From Streptomyces sp. CB00455 (GTDB taxonomy: Bacteria; Actinomycetota; Actinomycetes; Streptomycetales; Streptomycetaceae): 64,000 nucleotides of DNA. The notes below the pieces were generated by a model. It worked only from the letters and a program-made list of their open reading frames with translations. It searched no databases and was not told the DNA's origin. Both the position numbers and the translations under genes were made by a program. The stretch lies in NCBI RefSeq assembly GCF_001905445.1, contig NZ_LIVQ01000001.1, forward strand, positions 1,116,001 through 1,180,000. Reading direction: 5' to 3'. Below are positions 24,317 to 32,456 of the stretch, piece by piece (position 1 is the first letter of the stretch; every line of letters begins with the position of its first letter).

Positions 24317-26116
24317 ATGGACCGTCCGTCCAGTCACCCCACCCTCCAGACCATCGCCGTCGTCGGCCTCGGCACGATGGGCACCGGCATCGCCGAGGTC
24401 CTCGCCCGCGCCGGCCGGGAGGTCATCGGCATCGACGTCAGCGAGTCCGCCGCCCGCCGGGCCGCGGACGCCCTCGCCTCGGCCACCGCGCGCTCCGTCA
24501 CCCGGGAGCGCCTCACCGAGCAGGAGCGGGCGGACGTGCTGGCCCGTTTCCGCGCCTTCACCGACCTGGGCGCCGCCGCCGAGGCCGACCTCGTCATCGA
24601 GGTCGTGCCGGAGTCCTACGAGCTCAAGCAGCAGGTGTTCCGCGAGCTCGACGCGATCGTCCGGCCCGACGCGATCCTGGCCACCGGCACGAACGCCCTG
24701 TCGGTCACCCGGCTCGCCGCCGACTCCCAGCGCCCCGAACGCGTGCTGGGCCTGCACTTCTTCAACCCGGCGCCGGCGATGAAGCTGGTCGAGGTCGTCT
24801 CCTGCGTCCTGACCTCCCCGCCGGCCGTCGAGGCCGTCACCGAACTGGCCCGTGAGCTCGGCAAGGAGCCCGTCGCCGTCGGCGACCGGCCCGGTTTCGT
24901 CGCCGACGGCCTGCTCTTCGGCTACCTGAACCAGGCCGCCGCCATGTACGAGTCGCGGTACGCCTCCCGAGAGGACATCGACGCGGCGATGCGGCTCGGC
25001 TGCGGCCTGCCCATGGGCCCGCTCGCGCTGCTCGACCTGATCGGCGTGGACACCGCGCGCACCGTCCTGGAGGCCATGTACACCTCCTCCGGCGACCGGC
25101 TGCACGCCCCTGCCCCGATCCTGGGGCACCTCGCCGAGGCGGGCCTGACCGGGCAGAAGGCCGGGCGCGGTTTCTACACCTACGAGGCACCGGGCAGCTC
25201 CAAGGTCGTCCGCGACCCGCAGAGCCCGGCGGAGGGTTCCGGCACCGGCGGGGGCCGTGCCGTCTCCTCGGTCGGCGTGGCCGGTTCGGGCACCATGGCG
25301 AGCGGGATCGCGCAGGTCTTCGCGCAGTCCGGCTACGACGTGGTCCTGGCGGCGCGCAGCCAGGAGAAGGCGGAGGCGGCGAAGGCCGCGATCGGCAGCT
25401 CCCTGGGCCGTGCGGTGGCCAAGGGCCGGCTGACGGACGAGGCGGCGGCGCAGACCCTGGCCCGGATCACGCCGGCCGGTTCGCTGGACGCCTTCGCCGG
25501 GGTGGACCTGGCCGTGGAGGCGGTGGCCGAGGACCTCGCGGTCAAGCAGGAACTGTTCGCGGCGCTGGACAAGGTCTGCAAGCCGGGCGCCGTGCTGGCC
25601 ACGACCACCTCCTCGCTGCCGGTGATCGCGGTGGCCCGCGTGACGTCGCGCCCGCAGGACGTGATCGGCATGCACTTCTTCAACCCGGCCCCGGCCATGA
25701 AGCTGGTCGAGGTGGTCCGCACCGTCCTGACCGCCGACGACGTGCACGCCACGGTCCGCGAGATCTGCGTGAAGGTGCGCAAGCACCCGGTGGACTGCGG
25801 GGACCGGGCGGGCTTCATCGTGAACGCGCTGCTGTTCCCCTACCTCAACAACGCGATCAAGATGGTCGAGCAGCACTACGCCAGCCTCGACCAGATCGAC
25901 GCGGCGATGAAGCTGGGCGGCGGCTACCCGATGGGTCCCTTCGAGCTCCTCGACGTGGTCGGCCTCGACGTCTCGCTGGCCATCGAGAAGGTGCTCCACA
26001 AGGAGTTCCGCGACCCGGGCCTGGCCCCGTCCCCGCTGCTGGAGCACCTGGTGGCGGCGGGCTGCCTGGGGCGGAAGACCGGTCGCGGATTCCGTGAGTA
26101 CGCCGCCCGCCGGTAA
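24317..26116 (+). CDS. Tandem-duplicated 3-hydroxybutyryl/3-hydroxyacyl-CoA dehydrogenase
   Basis: 599 residues: two complete 3-hydroxyacyl-CoA dehydrogenase modules in one chain, about 1-295 and 315-599. Each has its NAD site (AVVGLGTMGTGIAEVLA; GVAGSGTMASGIAQVFA), the HFFNPAPAMKLVEVV block with the catalytic His, and a C-terminal helical domain (GLPMGPLALLDLIGVD; GYPMGPFELLDVVGLD). It has no crotonase domain, unlike FadB. In this context it should make or use acetoacetyl-CoA/3-hydroxybutyryl-CoA, feeding crotonyl-CoA to Ccr. ATG at 24317 with GGAG nine bases upstream. Confidence 0.92.
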   Translation: MDRPSSHPTLQTIAVVGLGTMGTGIAEVLARAGREVIGIDVSESAARRAADALASATARSVTRERLTEQERADVLARFRAFTDLGAAAEADLVIEVVPESYELKQQVFRELDAIVRPDAILATGTNALSVTRLAADSQRPERVLGLHFFNPAPAMKLVEVVSCVLTSPPAVEAVTELARELGKEPVAVGDRPGFVADGLLFGYLNQAAAMYESRYASREDIDAAMRLGCGLPMGPLALLDLIGVDTARTVLEAMYTSSGDRLHAPAPILGHLAEAGLTGQKAGRGFYTYEAPGSSKVVRDPQSPAEGSGTGGGRAVSSVGVAGSGTMASGIAQVFAQSGYDVVLAARSQEKAEAAKAAIGSSLGRAVAKGRLTDEAAAQTLARITPAGSLDAFAGVDLAVEAVAEDLAVKQELFAALDKVCKPGAVLATTTSSLPVIAVARVTSRPQDVIGMHFFNPAPAMKLVEVVRTVLTADDVHATVREICVKVRKHPVDCGDRAGFIVNALLFPYLNNAIKMVEQHYASLDQIDAAMKLGGGYPMGPFELLDVVGLDVSLAIEKVLHKEFRDPGLAPSPLLEHLVAAGCLGRKTGRGFREYAARR

Positions 26117-26294
26117 TCCCCGGCCGGGCCACGAACCGGATGCGTGGGGAGGGCTCCTCGGGCCCGCCGGACCAGTACGGCGGGCGAACCCTCCCGGCGA
26201 GCACTGTGTGCCCAGTGCCTGCCCTCCCCCGCATCCACCCCCGCCCCACCCCCCTCGGGCGCGGTCCTCCCCGCGGATGAAGTACGTTCGCACT

Positions 26295-27107
26295 ATGTCC
26301 CAGCCCGCCAAGCCCTCGCCCCGTGCCTCATCGGCCTCCGACGCGCCGGAGAGCACGGCCGGCACCAAGGCGGCCGCGCAGCGGCTCAAGATGCGCAGGG
26401 AGCTGGCGGCGGCGGCCATGGAGCTGTTCGCGACCAAGGGGTACGAGGCGACGACGGTCGACGAGATCGCCGCGACCGCCGGGGTGGCCCGCCGGACCTT
26501 CTTCCGGCACTTCCGGTCCAAGGAAGAGGCCATCTTCCCGGACCACGACGACACCCTGACCCGCGCCGAGGCGGTCCTCGACGTCGCCCCGGCGCACGAG
26601 CACCCGCTCGACACGGTGTGCCGCGGGATCAAGGAAGTCATGAAGATGTACGCCGCCTCGCCGGCGGTGTCGGTGGAGCGCTACCGGCTGACCCGCGAGG
26701 TGCCGGCGCTGCGGGAGCGGGAGATCGCCTCGGTGGCCCGCTACGAGCGGCTGTTCACCCGCTATCTGCTGGCGCACTTCGACGAGCAGGACCACCACGC
26801 CGGCAACGACGACCCGCTGCTCGCCGAGGTCGCCGCCTCGGCGGTGGTCACCGCCCACAACCACGTCCTGCGGCGCTGGCTGCGGGCGGGCGGGGAGGGC
26901 GACGTGGAGGCGCAGCTGGACCACGCCTTCTCCATCGTGCGCAAGACCTTCGGCACGGGGATCGGCGCGGGCCGTACCCTGGGCACGCCGCCCGCCGCGC
27001 CCGCCGAGGTGCGCACCCGGGGCGAGGTCCTGGTGGCGGTGGCCCGGACGGACGCTCCGCTGGACGAGGTCATGCGGACCATCGAAGAGGCCCTGCGCAC
27101 CAGGTAG
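26295..27107 (+). CDS. TetR family transcriptional regulator
   Basis: 270 residues from the ATG at 26295; an in-frame ATG at 26277 is also possible and neither has a clear ribosome site, so the mRNA may be leaderless. The TetR helix-turn-helix is textbook: RRELAAAAMELFATKGYEATTVDEIAATAGVARRTFFRHFRSKEEAIF (in blocks, about residues 35-82). The C-terminal ligand domain has VSVERYRLTREVPALREREIASVARYE. It lies between the dehydrogenase and ccr, each preceded by a similar inverted motif, so it is the natural candidate for their acyl-CoA-responsive regulator. That is inference. Confidence 0.9.
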   Translation: MSQPAKPSPRASSASDAPESTAGTKAAAQRLKMRRELAAAAMELFATKGYEATTVDEIAATAGVARRTFFRHFRSKEEAIFPDHDDTLTRAEAVLDVAPAHEHPLDTVCRGIKEVMKMYAASPAVSVERYRLTREVPALREREIASVARYERLFTRYLLAHFDEQDHHAGNDDPLLAEVAASAVVTAHNHVLRRWLRAGGEGDVEAQLDHAFSIVRKTFGTGIGAGRTLGTPPAAPAEVRTRGEVLVAVARTDAPLDEVMRTIEEALRTR

Positions 27108-27195
27108 CCGGTCGCGCGCACACCATCCGGCGACATCCGTCACAGCGGCCGCCCCCGACCACGGGGGCGGCCGTTTCCGTATGTCCAAGTTGCCC

Positions 27196-27210
27196 CTACT
27201 CGCGGGTAAC
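27196..27210. promoter_or_regulatory. Operator-like motif upstream of ccr
   Basis: CTACTCGCGGGTAAC shares 11 of 15 positions with the motif at 24042-24056. It lies about 70 bp before the proposed -35 box and so could bind a repressor or an activator. Confidence 0.45.
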
Positions 27211-27278
27211 TCTGATCGATCATCGCTCATCTGCGCAGGTCAATAGGCAAATGAGAGAAACTTTTGGCACGCGGTGCC

Positions 27279-27307
27279 TTGCTAGGTGACACGGGGTGCC
27301 ATACGTT
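27279..27307 (+). promoter_or_regulatory. Possible housekeeping promoter of the ccr operon
   Basis: TTGCTA, 17-base spacer, TACGTT resembles the streptomycete TTGAC-N17-TAgaaT pattern. Overlapping it is an inverted repeat, GGCACgcgGTGCC at 27266-27278, with another GGTGCC at 27295-27300. Predicted by eye. Confidence 0.35.
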
Positions 27308-27517
27308 GAATCTTGTCCGGATGTCCCCGCGACCCACGCCCACTCGGCACGGAACGCGCCCCGGATGCCTGCGTCACCAGGCCCAGCACGCCCCACCACA
27401 GGCGTCGCCAGCACGACCGCACAGCCGGACCGACGGCACGCCGCCCCACCCGCCCACACGCACGCAAACGCGTATCCCCCAGCGCACCCTCATCAGCGCC
27501 AAGCCGGAGGCTCTACC

Positions 27518-28855
27518 GTGAAGGACATCCTGGACGCGATCCAGTCGCAGGCCGCGACGGCCGCCGACTACGCGGCCCTGCCGCTCCCCGACTCCTACCG
27601 CGCGATCACCGTGCACAAGGACGAGGCGGAGATGTTCGCCGGGCTCACCACCCGCGAGAAGGACCCGCGCAAGTCCCTGCACCTCGACCAGGTCCCGGTC
27701 CCCGAACTGGGACCCGGCGAGGCGCTGGTGGCCGTCATGGCCTCCTCCGTCAACTACAACTCCGTGTGGACCTCGATCTTCGAGCCGGTGTCCACCTTCA
27801 GCTTCCTGGAGCGCTACGGGCGCCTGTCGGAGCTCAGCAAGCGCCACGACCTCCCGTACCACGTCATCGGCTCCGACCTCGCGGGCGTCGTCCTGCGCAC
27901 CGGCCCGGGCGTCAACGCCTGGCAGCCGGGCGACGAGGTCGTCGCCCACTGCCTCTCGGTCGAGCTGGAGTCCTCCGACGGCCACAACGACACGATGCTC
28001 GACCCCGAGCAGCGCATCTGGGGCTTCGAGACGAACTTCGGCGGCCTCGCGGAGATCGCGCTGGTCAAGTCGAACCAGCTGATGCCCAAGCCCGGCCACC
28101 TCAGCTGGGAGGAGGCCGCCTCCCCCGGCCTGGTGAACTCCACCGCCTACCGCCAGCTGGTCTCCCGCAACGGCGCCGGCATGAAGCAGGGCGACAACGT
28201 CCTGATCTGGGGCGCCAGCGGCGGCCTCGGCTCGTACGCCACCCAGTTCGCGCTGGCCGGCGGCGCCAACCCGATCTGCGTGGTCTCCAGCCCCGAGAAG
28301 GCGGACATCTGCCGCGCGATGGGCGCGACGGCGGTCATCGACCGCAACGCCGAGGGCTACAAGTTCTGGAAGGACGAGCACACCCAGGACCCCAAGGAGT
28401 GGAAGCGCTTCGGCAAGCGCATCCGCGAGCTGACCGGCGGCGAGGACATCGACATCGTCTTCGAGCACCCCGGCCGCGAGACCTTCGGTGCGAGCGTCTA
28501 CGTCACCCGCAAGGGCGGCACCATCACCACCTGCGCCTCGACCTCGGGCTACATGCACGAGTACGACAACCGCTACCTGTGGATGTCGCTCAAGCGGATC
28601 ATCGGTTCGCACTTCGCGAACTACCGCGAGGCGTGGGAGGCCAACCGCCTGATCGCCAAGGGCAAGATCCACCCCACCCTGTCGAAGGTCTACTCCCTGG
28701 AGGAGACCGGCCAGGCCGCCTACGACGTCCACCGCAACCTCCACCAGGGCAAGGTCGGCGTCCTCGCGCTGGCACCCGAGGAGGGCCTGGGCGTGCGCGA
28801 CCACGAGCTGCGGGCCGAGCACCTCGACGCGATCAACCGTTTCCGGAACGTCTGA
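27518..28855 (+). CDS. ccr: Crotonyl-CoA carboxylase/reductase
   Basis: 445 residues, GTG at 27518 with GGAGG seven bases upstream. It converts crotonyl-CoA + CO2 + NADPH to (2S)-ethylmalonyl-CoA. All four CO2-binding residues known from the Kitasatospora enzyme fall at the same numbers here: Asn81 (SVNYNSVW), Phe170-Glu171 (WGFETNF) and His365 (IIGSHFANY). The NADPH-binding Rossmann motif is WGASGGLGSYATQFA. As the first gene of a five-gene operon it supplies ethylmalonyl-CoA both to the C2-assimilation pathway and as a polyketide extender unit. Confidence 0.98.
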   Translation: MKDILDAIQSQAATAADYAALPLPDSYRAITVHKDEAEMFAGLTTREKDPRKSLHLDQVPVPELGPGEALVAVMASSVNYNSVWTSIFEPVSTFSFLERYGRLSELSKRHDLPYHVIGSDLAGVVLRTGPGVNAWQPGDEVVAHCLSVELESSDGHNDTMLDPEQRIWGFETNFGGLAEIALVKSNQLMPKPGHLSWEEAASPGLVNSTAYRQLVSRNGAGMKQGDNVLIWGASGGLGSYATQFALAGGANPICVVSSPEKADICRAMGATAVIDRNAEGYKFWKDEHTQDPKEWKRFGKRIRELTGGEDIDIVFEHPGRETFGASVYVTRKGGTITTCASTSGYMHEYDNRYLWMSLKRIIGSHFANYREAWEANRLIAKGKIHPTLSKVYSLEETGQAAYDVHRNLHQGKVGVLALAPEEGLGVRDHELRAEHLDAINRFRNV

Positions 28856-28886
28856 GACCGGTCAAGGGCCAAAGGGACAGCCTGAG

Positions 28887-30965
28887 ATGACAGAGCGCCA
28901 GAAGGACCGTCCGTGGCTCATGCGGACGTACGCCGGCCACTCCACGGCCGAGGCGTCCAACGAGCTGTACCGCCGCAACCTCGCCAAGGGCCAGACCGGC
29001 CTGTCGGTCGCCTTCGACCTGCCGACACAGACCGGCTACGACCCCGACCACATCCTCGCCCGCGGCGAGGTCGGCCGGGTCGGGGTCCCGGTCTCGCACC
29101 TGGGCGACATGCGGCGGCTGTTCCAGGACATCCCCCTGGAGCAGATGAACACCTCGATGACGATCAACGCCACGGCCATGTGGCTGCTGGCGCTCTACCA
29201 GGTGGCCGCCGAGGAGCAGGGCGCCGACGTCTCCCGGCTCCAGGGCACCACGCAGAACGACATCGTCAAGGAGTACCTCTCCCGCGGGACGCACGTCTTC
29301 CCGCCGGGGCCCTCGCTCCGCCTGACGACGGACATGATCGCGTACACGGTCAACCACATCCCGAAGTGGAACCCGATCAACATCTGCTCCTACCACCTCC
29401 AGGAGGCCGGAGCCACCCCGGTCCAGGAGATCTCGTACGCGATGTCGACCGCGATCGCGGTGCTGGACTCTGTCCGCGACTCGGGCCAGGTGCCCGAGGA
29501 GCGCTTCGGCGAAGTGGTGGCCCGGATCTCCTTCTTCGTGAACGCGGGCGTCCGCTTCATCGAGGAGATGTGCAAGATGCGCGCCTTCGGCCGCATCTGG
29601 GACAAGGTCACCCGCGAGCGGTACGGCATCGAGGACGACAAGCAGCGGCGCTTCCGCTACGGCGTCCAGGTCAACTCCCTGGGCCTGACCGAGGCGCAGC
29701 CGGAGAACAACGTCCAGCGCATCGTGCTGGAGATGCTGGCCGTGACCCTCTCCAAGGACGCCCGCGCCCGCGCCGTGCAGCTGCCCGCCTGGAACGAGGC
29801 GCTGGGCCTGCCCCGGCCCTGGGACCAGCAGTGGTCGCTGCGCATCCAGCAGGTCCTGGCACACGAGAGCGACCTGCTGGAGTACGAGGACATCTTCGCC
29901 GGCTCCCACGTCATCGAGGCGAAGGTCGACTCCCTGGTGACCGAGTGCCTGGCGGAGATCGACCGGATCCAGGAGATGGGCGGCGCGATGGCCGCCGTCG
30001 AGTCCGGCTACCTGAAGTCCCAGCTGGTCTCCTCGCACGCCGAGCGGCGGGCGCGGATCGAGGCGGGCGAGGACAAGATCGTCGGCGTGAACTGCTTCCA
30101 GCAGACCGAGGAGAACCCGCTCACCGCCGACCTGGACGGCGCCATCATGACGGTCGACGCTGCGGTGGAGGCGCTGACCGTGGAGCGCATCGGCCGCTGG
30201 CGGCAGGAGCGGCAGGAGTCCTCCGACCGGCAGGGGAACGGCGACCCCTTCGTCTTCCCCACCACGCAGCAGGCCCTGGAACGCCTCAAGGAGGCCGCGG
30301 CGGGCACCGAGAACCTGATGGAGGCCACCCTGGAGTGCGCCAGGGCGGGTGTCACCACCGGGGAGTGGGCGAACGCGCTGCGCGAGGTGTTCGGCGAGTT
30401 CCGCGCCCCGACCGGGGTCTCCTCGGCTCCGGTGGCGGTCACCGCCGAGGCGGGCACGCCGATGGCCCTGGTCCGCGAGAAGGTCGCCCGTACGGCCGAG
30501 GAGCTCGGCTCGGGCCGGCTGCGCCTGCTGGTCGGCAAGCCCGGCCTGGACGGGCACTCCAACGGCGCCGAGCAGATCGCCGTCCGGGCCCGCGACGCGG
30601 GCTTCGAAGTGGTCTACCAGGGCATCCGGCTGACGCCGCAGGAGATCTCCTCGGCGGCACTGGCCGAGGACGTGCACTGCGTGGGACTGTCCATCCTGTC
30701 CGGCTCGCACAGCGCGCTCGTCCCGGATGTCCTGGAGCGCCTGCGTACCGCGGGGGCGGGTGACATCCCCGTCATCGTCGGAGGCATCATTCCGAACGCC
30801 GACGCCGTGACGCTCAAGGCCGCCGGAGTCGCCGCGGTCTTCACTCCCAAGGACTTCGGCATCACGGAGATCATCGGCCGTATCGTCGACGAGATCCGCA
30901 AGGCCAACAAGCTCCACCCGCTCGACAACACCGCAATCGCTGCAAGCTCGGAGGTCCCCGCATGA
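28887..30965 (+). CDS. meaA: Ethylmalonyl-CoA mutase (MeaA), adenosylcobalamin-dependent
   Basis: 692 residues. The N-terminal TIM-barrel of methylmalonyl-CoA-mutase type (LMRTYAGHSTAEASNELYRR, GLSVAFDLPTQTGYDPDH) is fused to a C-terminal B12 domain with GKPGLDGHSNGAEQ at about residue 550; the His is the lower cobalt ligand. The single-chain, roughly 690-residue form with the MeaA-type barrel identifies the ethylmalonyl-CoA to methylsuccinyl-CoA mutase and not the heterodimeric methylmalonyl-CoA mutase. It starts 31 bp after ccr and its TGA overlaps the next ATG (ATGA). Confidence 0.95.
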   Translation: MTERQKDRPWLMRTYAGHSTAEASNELYRRNLAKGQTGLSVAFDLPTQTGYDPDHILARGEVGRVGVPVSHLGDMRRLFQDIPLEQMNTSMTINATAMWLLALYQVAAEEQGADVSRLQGTTQNDIVKEYLSRGTHVFPPGPSLRLTTDMIAYTVNHIPKWNPINICSYHLQEAGATPVQEISYAMSTAIAVLDSVRDSGQVPEERFGEVVARISFFVNAGVRFIEEMCKMRAFGRIWDKVTRERYGIEDDKQRRFRYGVQVNSLGLTEAQPENNVQRIVLEMLAVTLSKDARARAVQLPAWNEALGLPRPWDQQWSLRIQQVLAHESDLLEYEDIFAGSHVIEAKVDSLVTECLAEIDRIQEMGGAMAAVESGYLKSQLVSSHAERRARIEAGEDKIVGVNCFQQTEENPLTADLDGAIMTVDAAVEALTVERIGRWRQERQESSDRQGNGDPFVFPTTQQALERLKEAAAGTENLMEATLECARAGVTTGEWANALREVFGEFRAPTGVSSAPVAVTAEAGTPMALVREKVARTAEELGSGRLRLLVGKPGLDGHSNGAEQIAVRARDAGFEVVYQGIRLTPQEISSAALAEDVHCVGLSILSGSHSALVPDVLERLRTAGAGDIPVIVGGIIPNADAVTLKAAGVAAVFTPKDFGITEIIGRIVDEIRKANKLHPLDNTAIAASSEVPA

Positions 30966-31936
30966 CCACGCCCGTCCACCCGGTGAACCGTCTCCGCCCG
31001 CGCCGCTCCTGCCTCGCGGTCCCCGGGTCGAACCCGCGCTTCCTGGAGAAGGCCCAGGGCCTGCCGGCCGACCAGGTCTTCCTCGACCTGGAGGACGCCT
31101 GCGCCCCGCTCGCCAAGGAGGGCGCCCGCCACACGATCGTGGACGCGCTGAACAACGGCGACTGGACGGGCAAGACCCGGGTGGTGCGCGTCAACGACTG
31201 GACCACCCACTGGACGTACCGCGACGTCATCACCGTCGTCGAGGGCGCCGGGCAGAACCTCGACTGCATCATGCTGCCGAAGGTCCAGGACGCCCAGCAG
31301 ATCGTGGCGCTGGACCTCCTGCTGACCCAGATCGAGAAGACGATGGGCTTCGAGGTCGGCAAGATCGGCATCGAGGCGCAGATCGAGAACGCCAAGGGCC
31401 TGGTGAACGTCGACGAGATCGCCGCGGCGTCCCCCCGGCTGGAGACCATCATCTTCGGCCCGGCCGACTTCATGGCCTCGATCAACATGAAGACGCTGGT
31501 CGTGGGCATGCAGCCGCCCGGCTACGGCGCGGACGCCTACCACTACATCCTGATGCGGATCCTGATGGCGGCCCGCACCCACAACCTCCAGGCCATCGAC
31601 GGCCCCTTCCTCCAGATCCGCGACGTGGACGCCTACCGCGAGGTGGCCGGCCGGGCGGCGGCGCTGGGCTTCGACGGCAAGTGGGTGCTGCACCCCGGCC
31701 AGGTCGACGCGGCGAACGAGGTCTTCTCCCCCTCGCAGGAGGACTACGACCACGCCGAGCTGATCCTCGACGCCTACGACTGGTGCACCTCCGAGGCCGG
31801 CGGCAAGAAGGGCTCGGCGATGCTCGGCGACGAGATGATCGACGAGGCCAGTCGCAAGATGGCCCTGGTCATCGCGGGCAAGGGCCGCGCCGCGGGCATG
31901 CAGCGCACCAGCAAGTTCGAGATCCCGGAGGCCTGA
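30962..31936 (+). CDS. mcl: HpcH/HpaI-family lyase, beta-methylmalyl-CoA/malyl-CoA lyase
   Basis: 324 residues. CitE-like TIM barrel: SCLAVPGSNPRFLEKAQGLPADQV (CoA-binding Arg region), FLDLEDACAP (acidic metal-site start), KIGIEAQIENAKGLVNVDEIA (metal-ligand Glu) and IIFGPADFMASIN (metal-ligand Asp). In this cluster it should cleave beta-methylmalyl-CoA to glyoxylate and propionyl-CoA, and perhaps make malyl-CoA. Coupled to the mutase by a four-base overlap. Confidence 0.92.
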   Translation: MTTPVHPVNRLRPRRSCLAVPGSNPRFLEKAQGLPADQVFLDLEDACAPLAKEGARHTIVDALNNGDWTGKTRVVRVNDWTTHWTYRDVITVVEGAGQNLDCIMLPKVQDAQQIVALDLLLTQIEKTMGFEVGKIGIEAQIENAKGLVNVDEIAAASPRLETIIFGPADFMASINMKTLVVGMQPPGYGADAYHYILMRILMAARTHNLQAIDGPFLQIRDVDAYREVAGRAAALGFDGKWVLHPGQVDAANEVFSPSQEDYDHAELILDAYDWCTSEAGGKKGSAMLGDEMIDEASRKMALVIAGKGRAAGMQRTSKFEIPEA

Positions 31937-31941
31937 GCGCC

Positions 31942-32454
31942 ATGCAGTTCGGACGCACGTACGAAGAGTTCGAGGTCGGGGCGGTCTACAAGCACTGGCC
32001 CGGAAAAACGGTCACCGAGTACGACGACCACCTCTTCTGTCTGCTGACCATGAACCACCACCCGCTCCACATGGACAGCAACTACGCCGAGAACACGACC
32101 GACTTCGGCAAGAACGTGGTCGTGGGCAATTACATCTACTCGCTGCTGCTGGGCATGTCCGTCCCGGACGTCTCCGGCAAGGCGATCGCCAACCTGGAGA
32201 TCGAGTCGCTGCGGCACGTGGCCCCGACCTTCCACGGCGACACCCTCTACGGCGAGACCACGGTCCTCGACAAGACGCCGTCGAAGTCGAAGGACGACCG
32301 CGGCATCGTCTACGTGGAGACCAAGGGCTACAAGCAGGACGGCACCCTCGTCTGCGTCTTCCGGCGCAAGGTGATGGTCCCGACCGAGACGTACATCAAG
32401 GAGCGCGGCGGCGAGCAGCCCGGCCGGCCCACGCTGAAGGAACAGGGGAAGTAG
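31942..32454 (+). CDS. MaoC-family hydratase, probable mesaconyl-CoA hydratase
   Basis: 170 residues, ATG five bases after the lyase stop. A single hot-dog domain: GKTVTEYDDHLFCLLTMNHHPLHMDSNYAE carries the hydratase signature (N-x-x-P-L-H-x-D, with catalytic His and Asp), then GKNVVVGNYIYSLLLGMSV and the FHGDTLYGETTVLDK strand. Classical proteobacterial mesaconyl-CoA hydratase has two such domains (about 340 residues), so this would be a half-size, dimer-forming equivalent. The role is inferred from the operon. Confidence 0.9.
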   Translation: MQFGRTYEEFEVGAVYKHWPGKTVTEYDDHLFCLLTMNHHPLHMDSNYAENTTDFGKNVVVGNYIYSLLLGMSVPDVSGKAIANLEIESLRHVAPTFHGDTLYGETTVLDKTPSKSKDDRGIVYVETKGYKQDGTLVCVFRRKVMVPTETYIKERGGEQPGRPTLKEQGK

Positions 32455-32456
32455 CC

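Larger units (their letters stand above)
27108..27517. other. Intergenic region carrying the ccr promoter and leader
   Basis: 410 bp without a gene. 27120-27180 is GC-rich; 27181-27310 is strikingly AT-richer than the rest and contains the operator-like motif, GATCGATCATCG, and the proposed promoter. The next 200 bp, to the ribosome site GGAGG at 27506-27510, is a long untranslated leader with repeated CACGC/CCCAC runs. I see no riboswitch signature. Confidence 0.6.

Noticed and set aside
27308..27517. Cobalamin riboswitch in the long ccr leader, since a B12 enzyme follows
   Set aside because: No B12-box or conserved core could be found by eye, and the first gene does not use B12.
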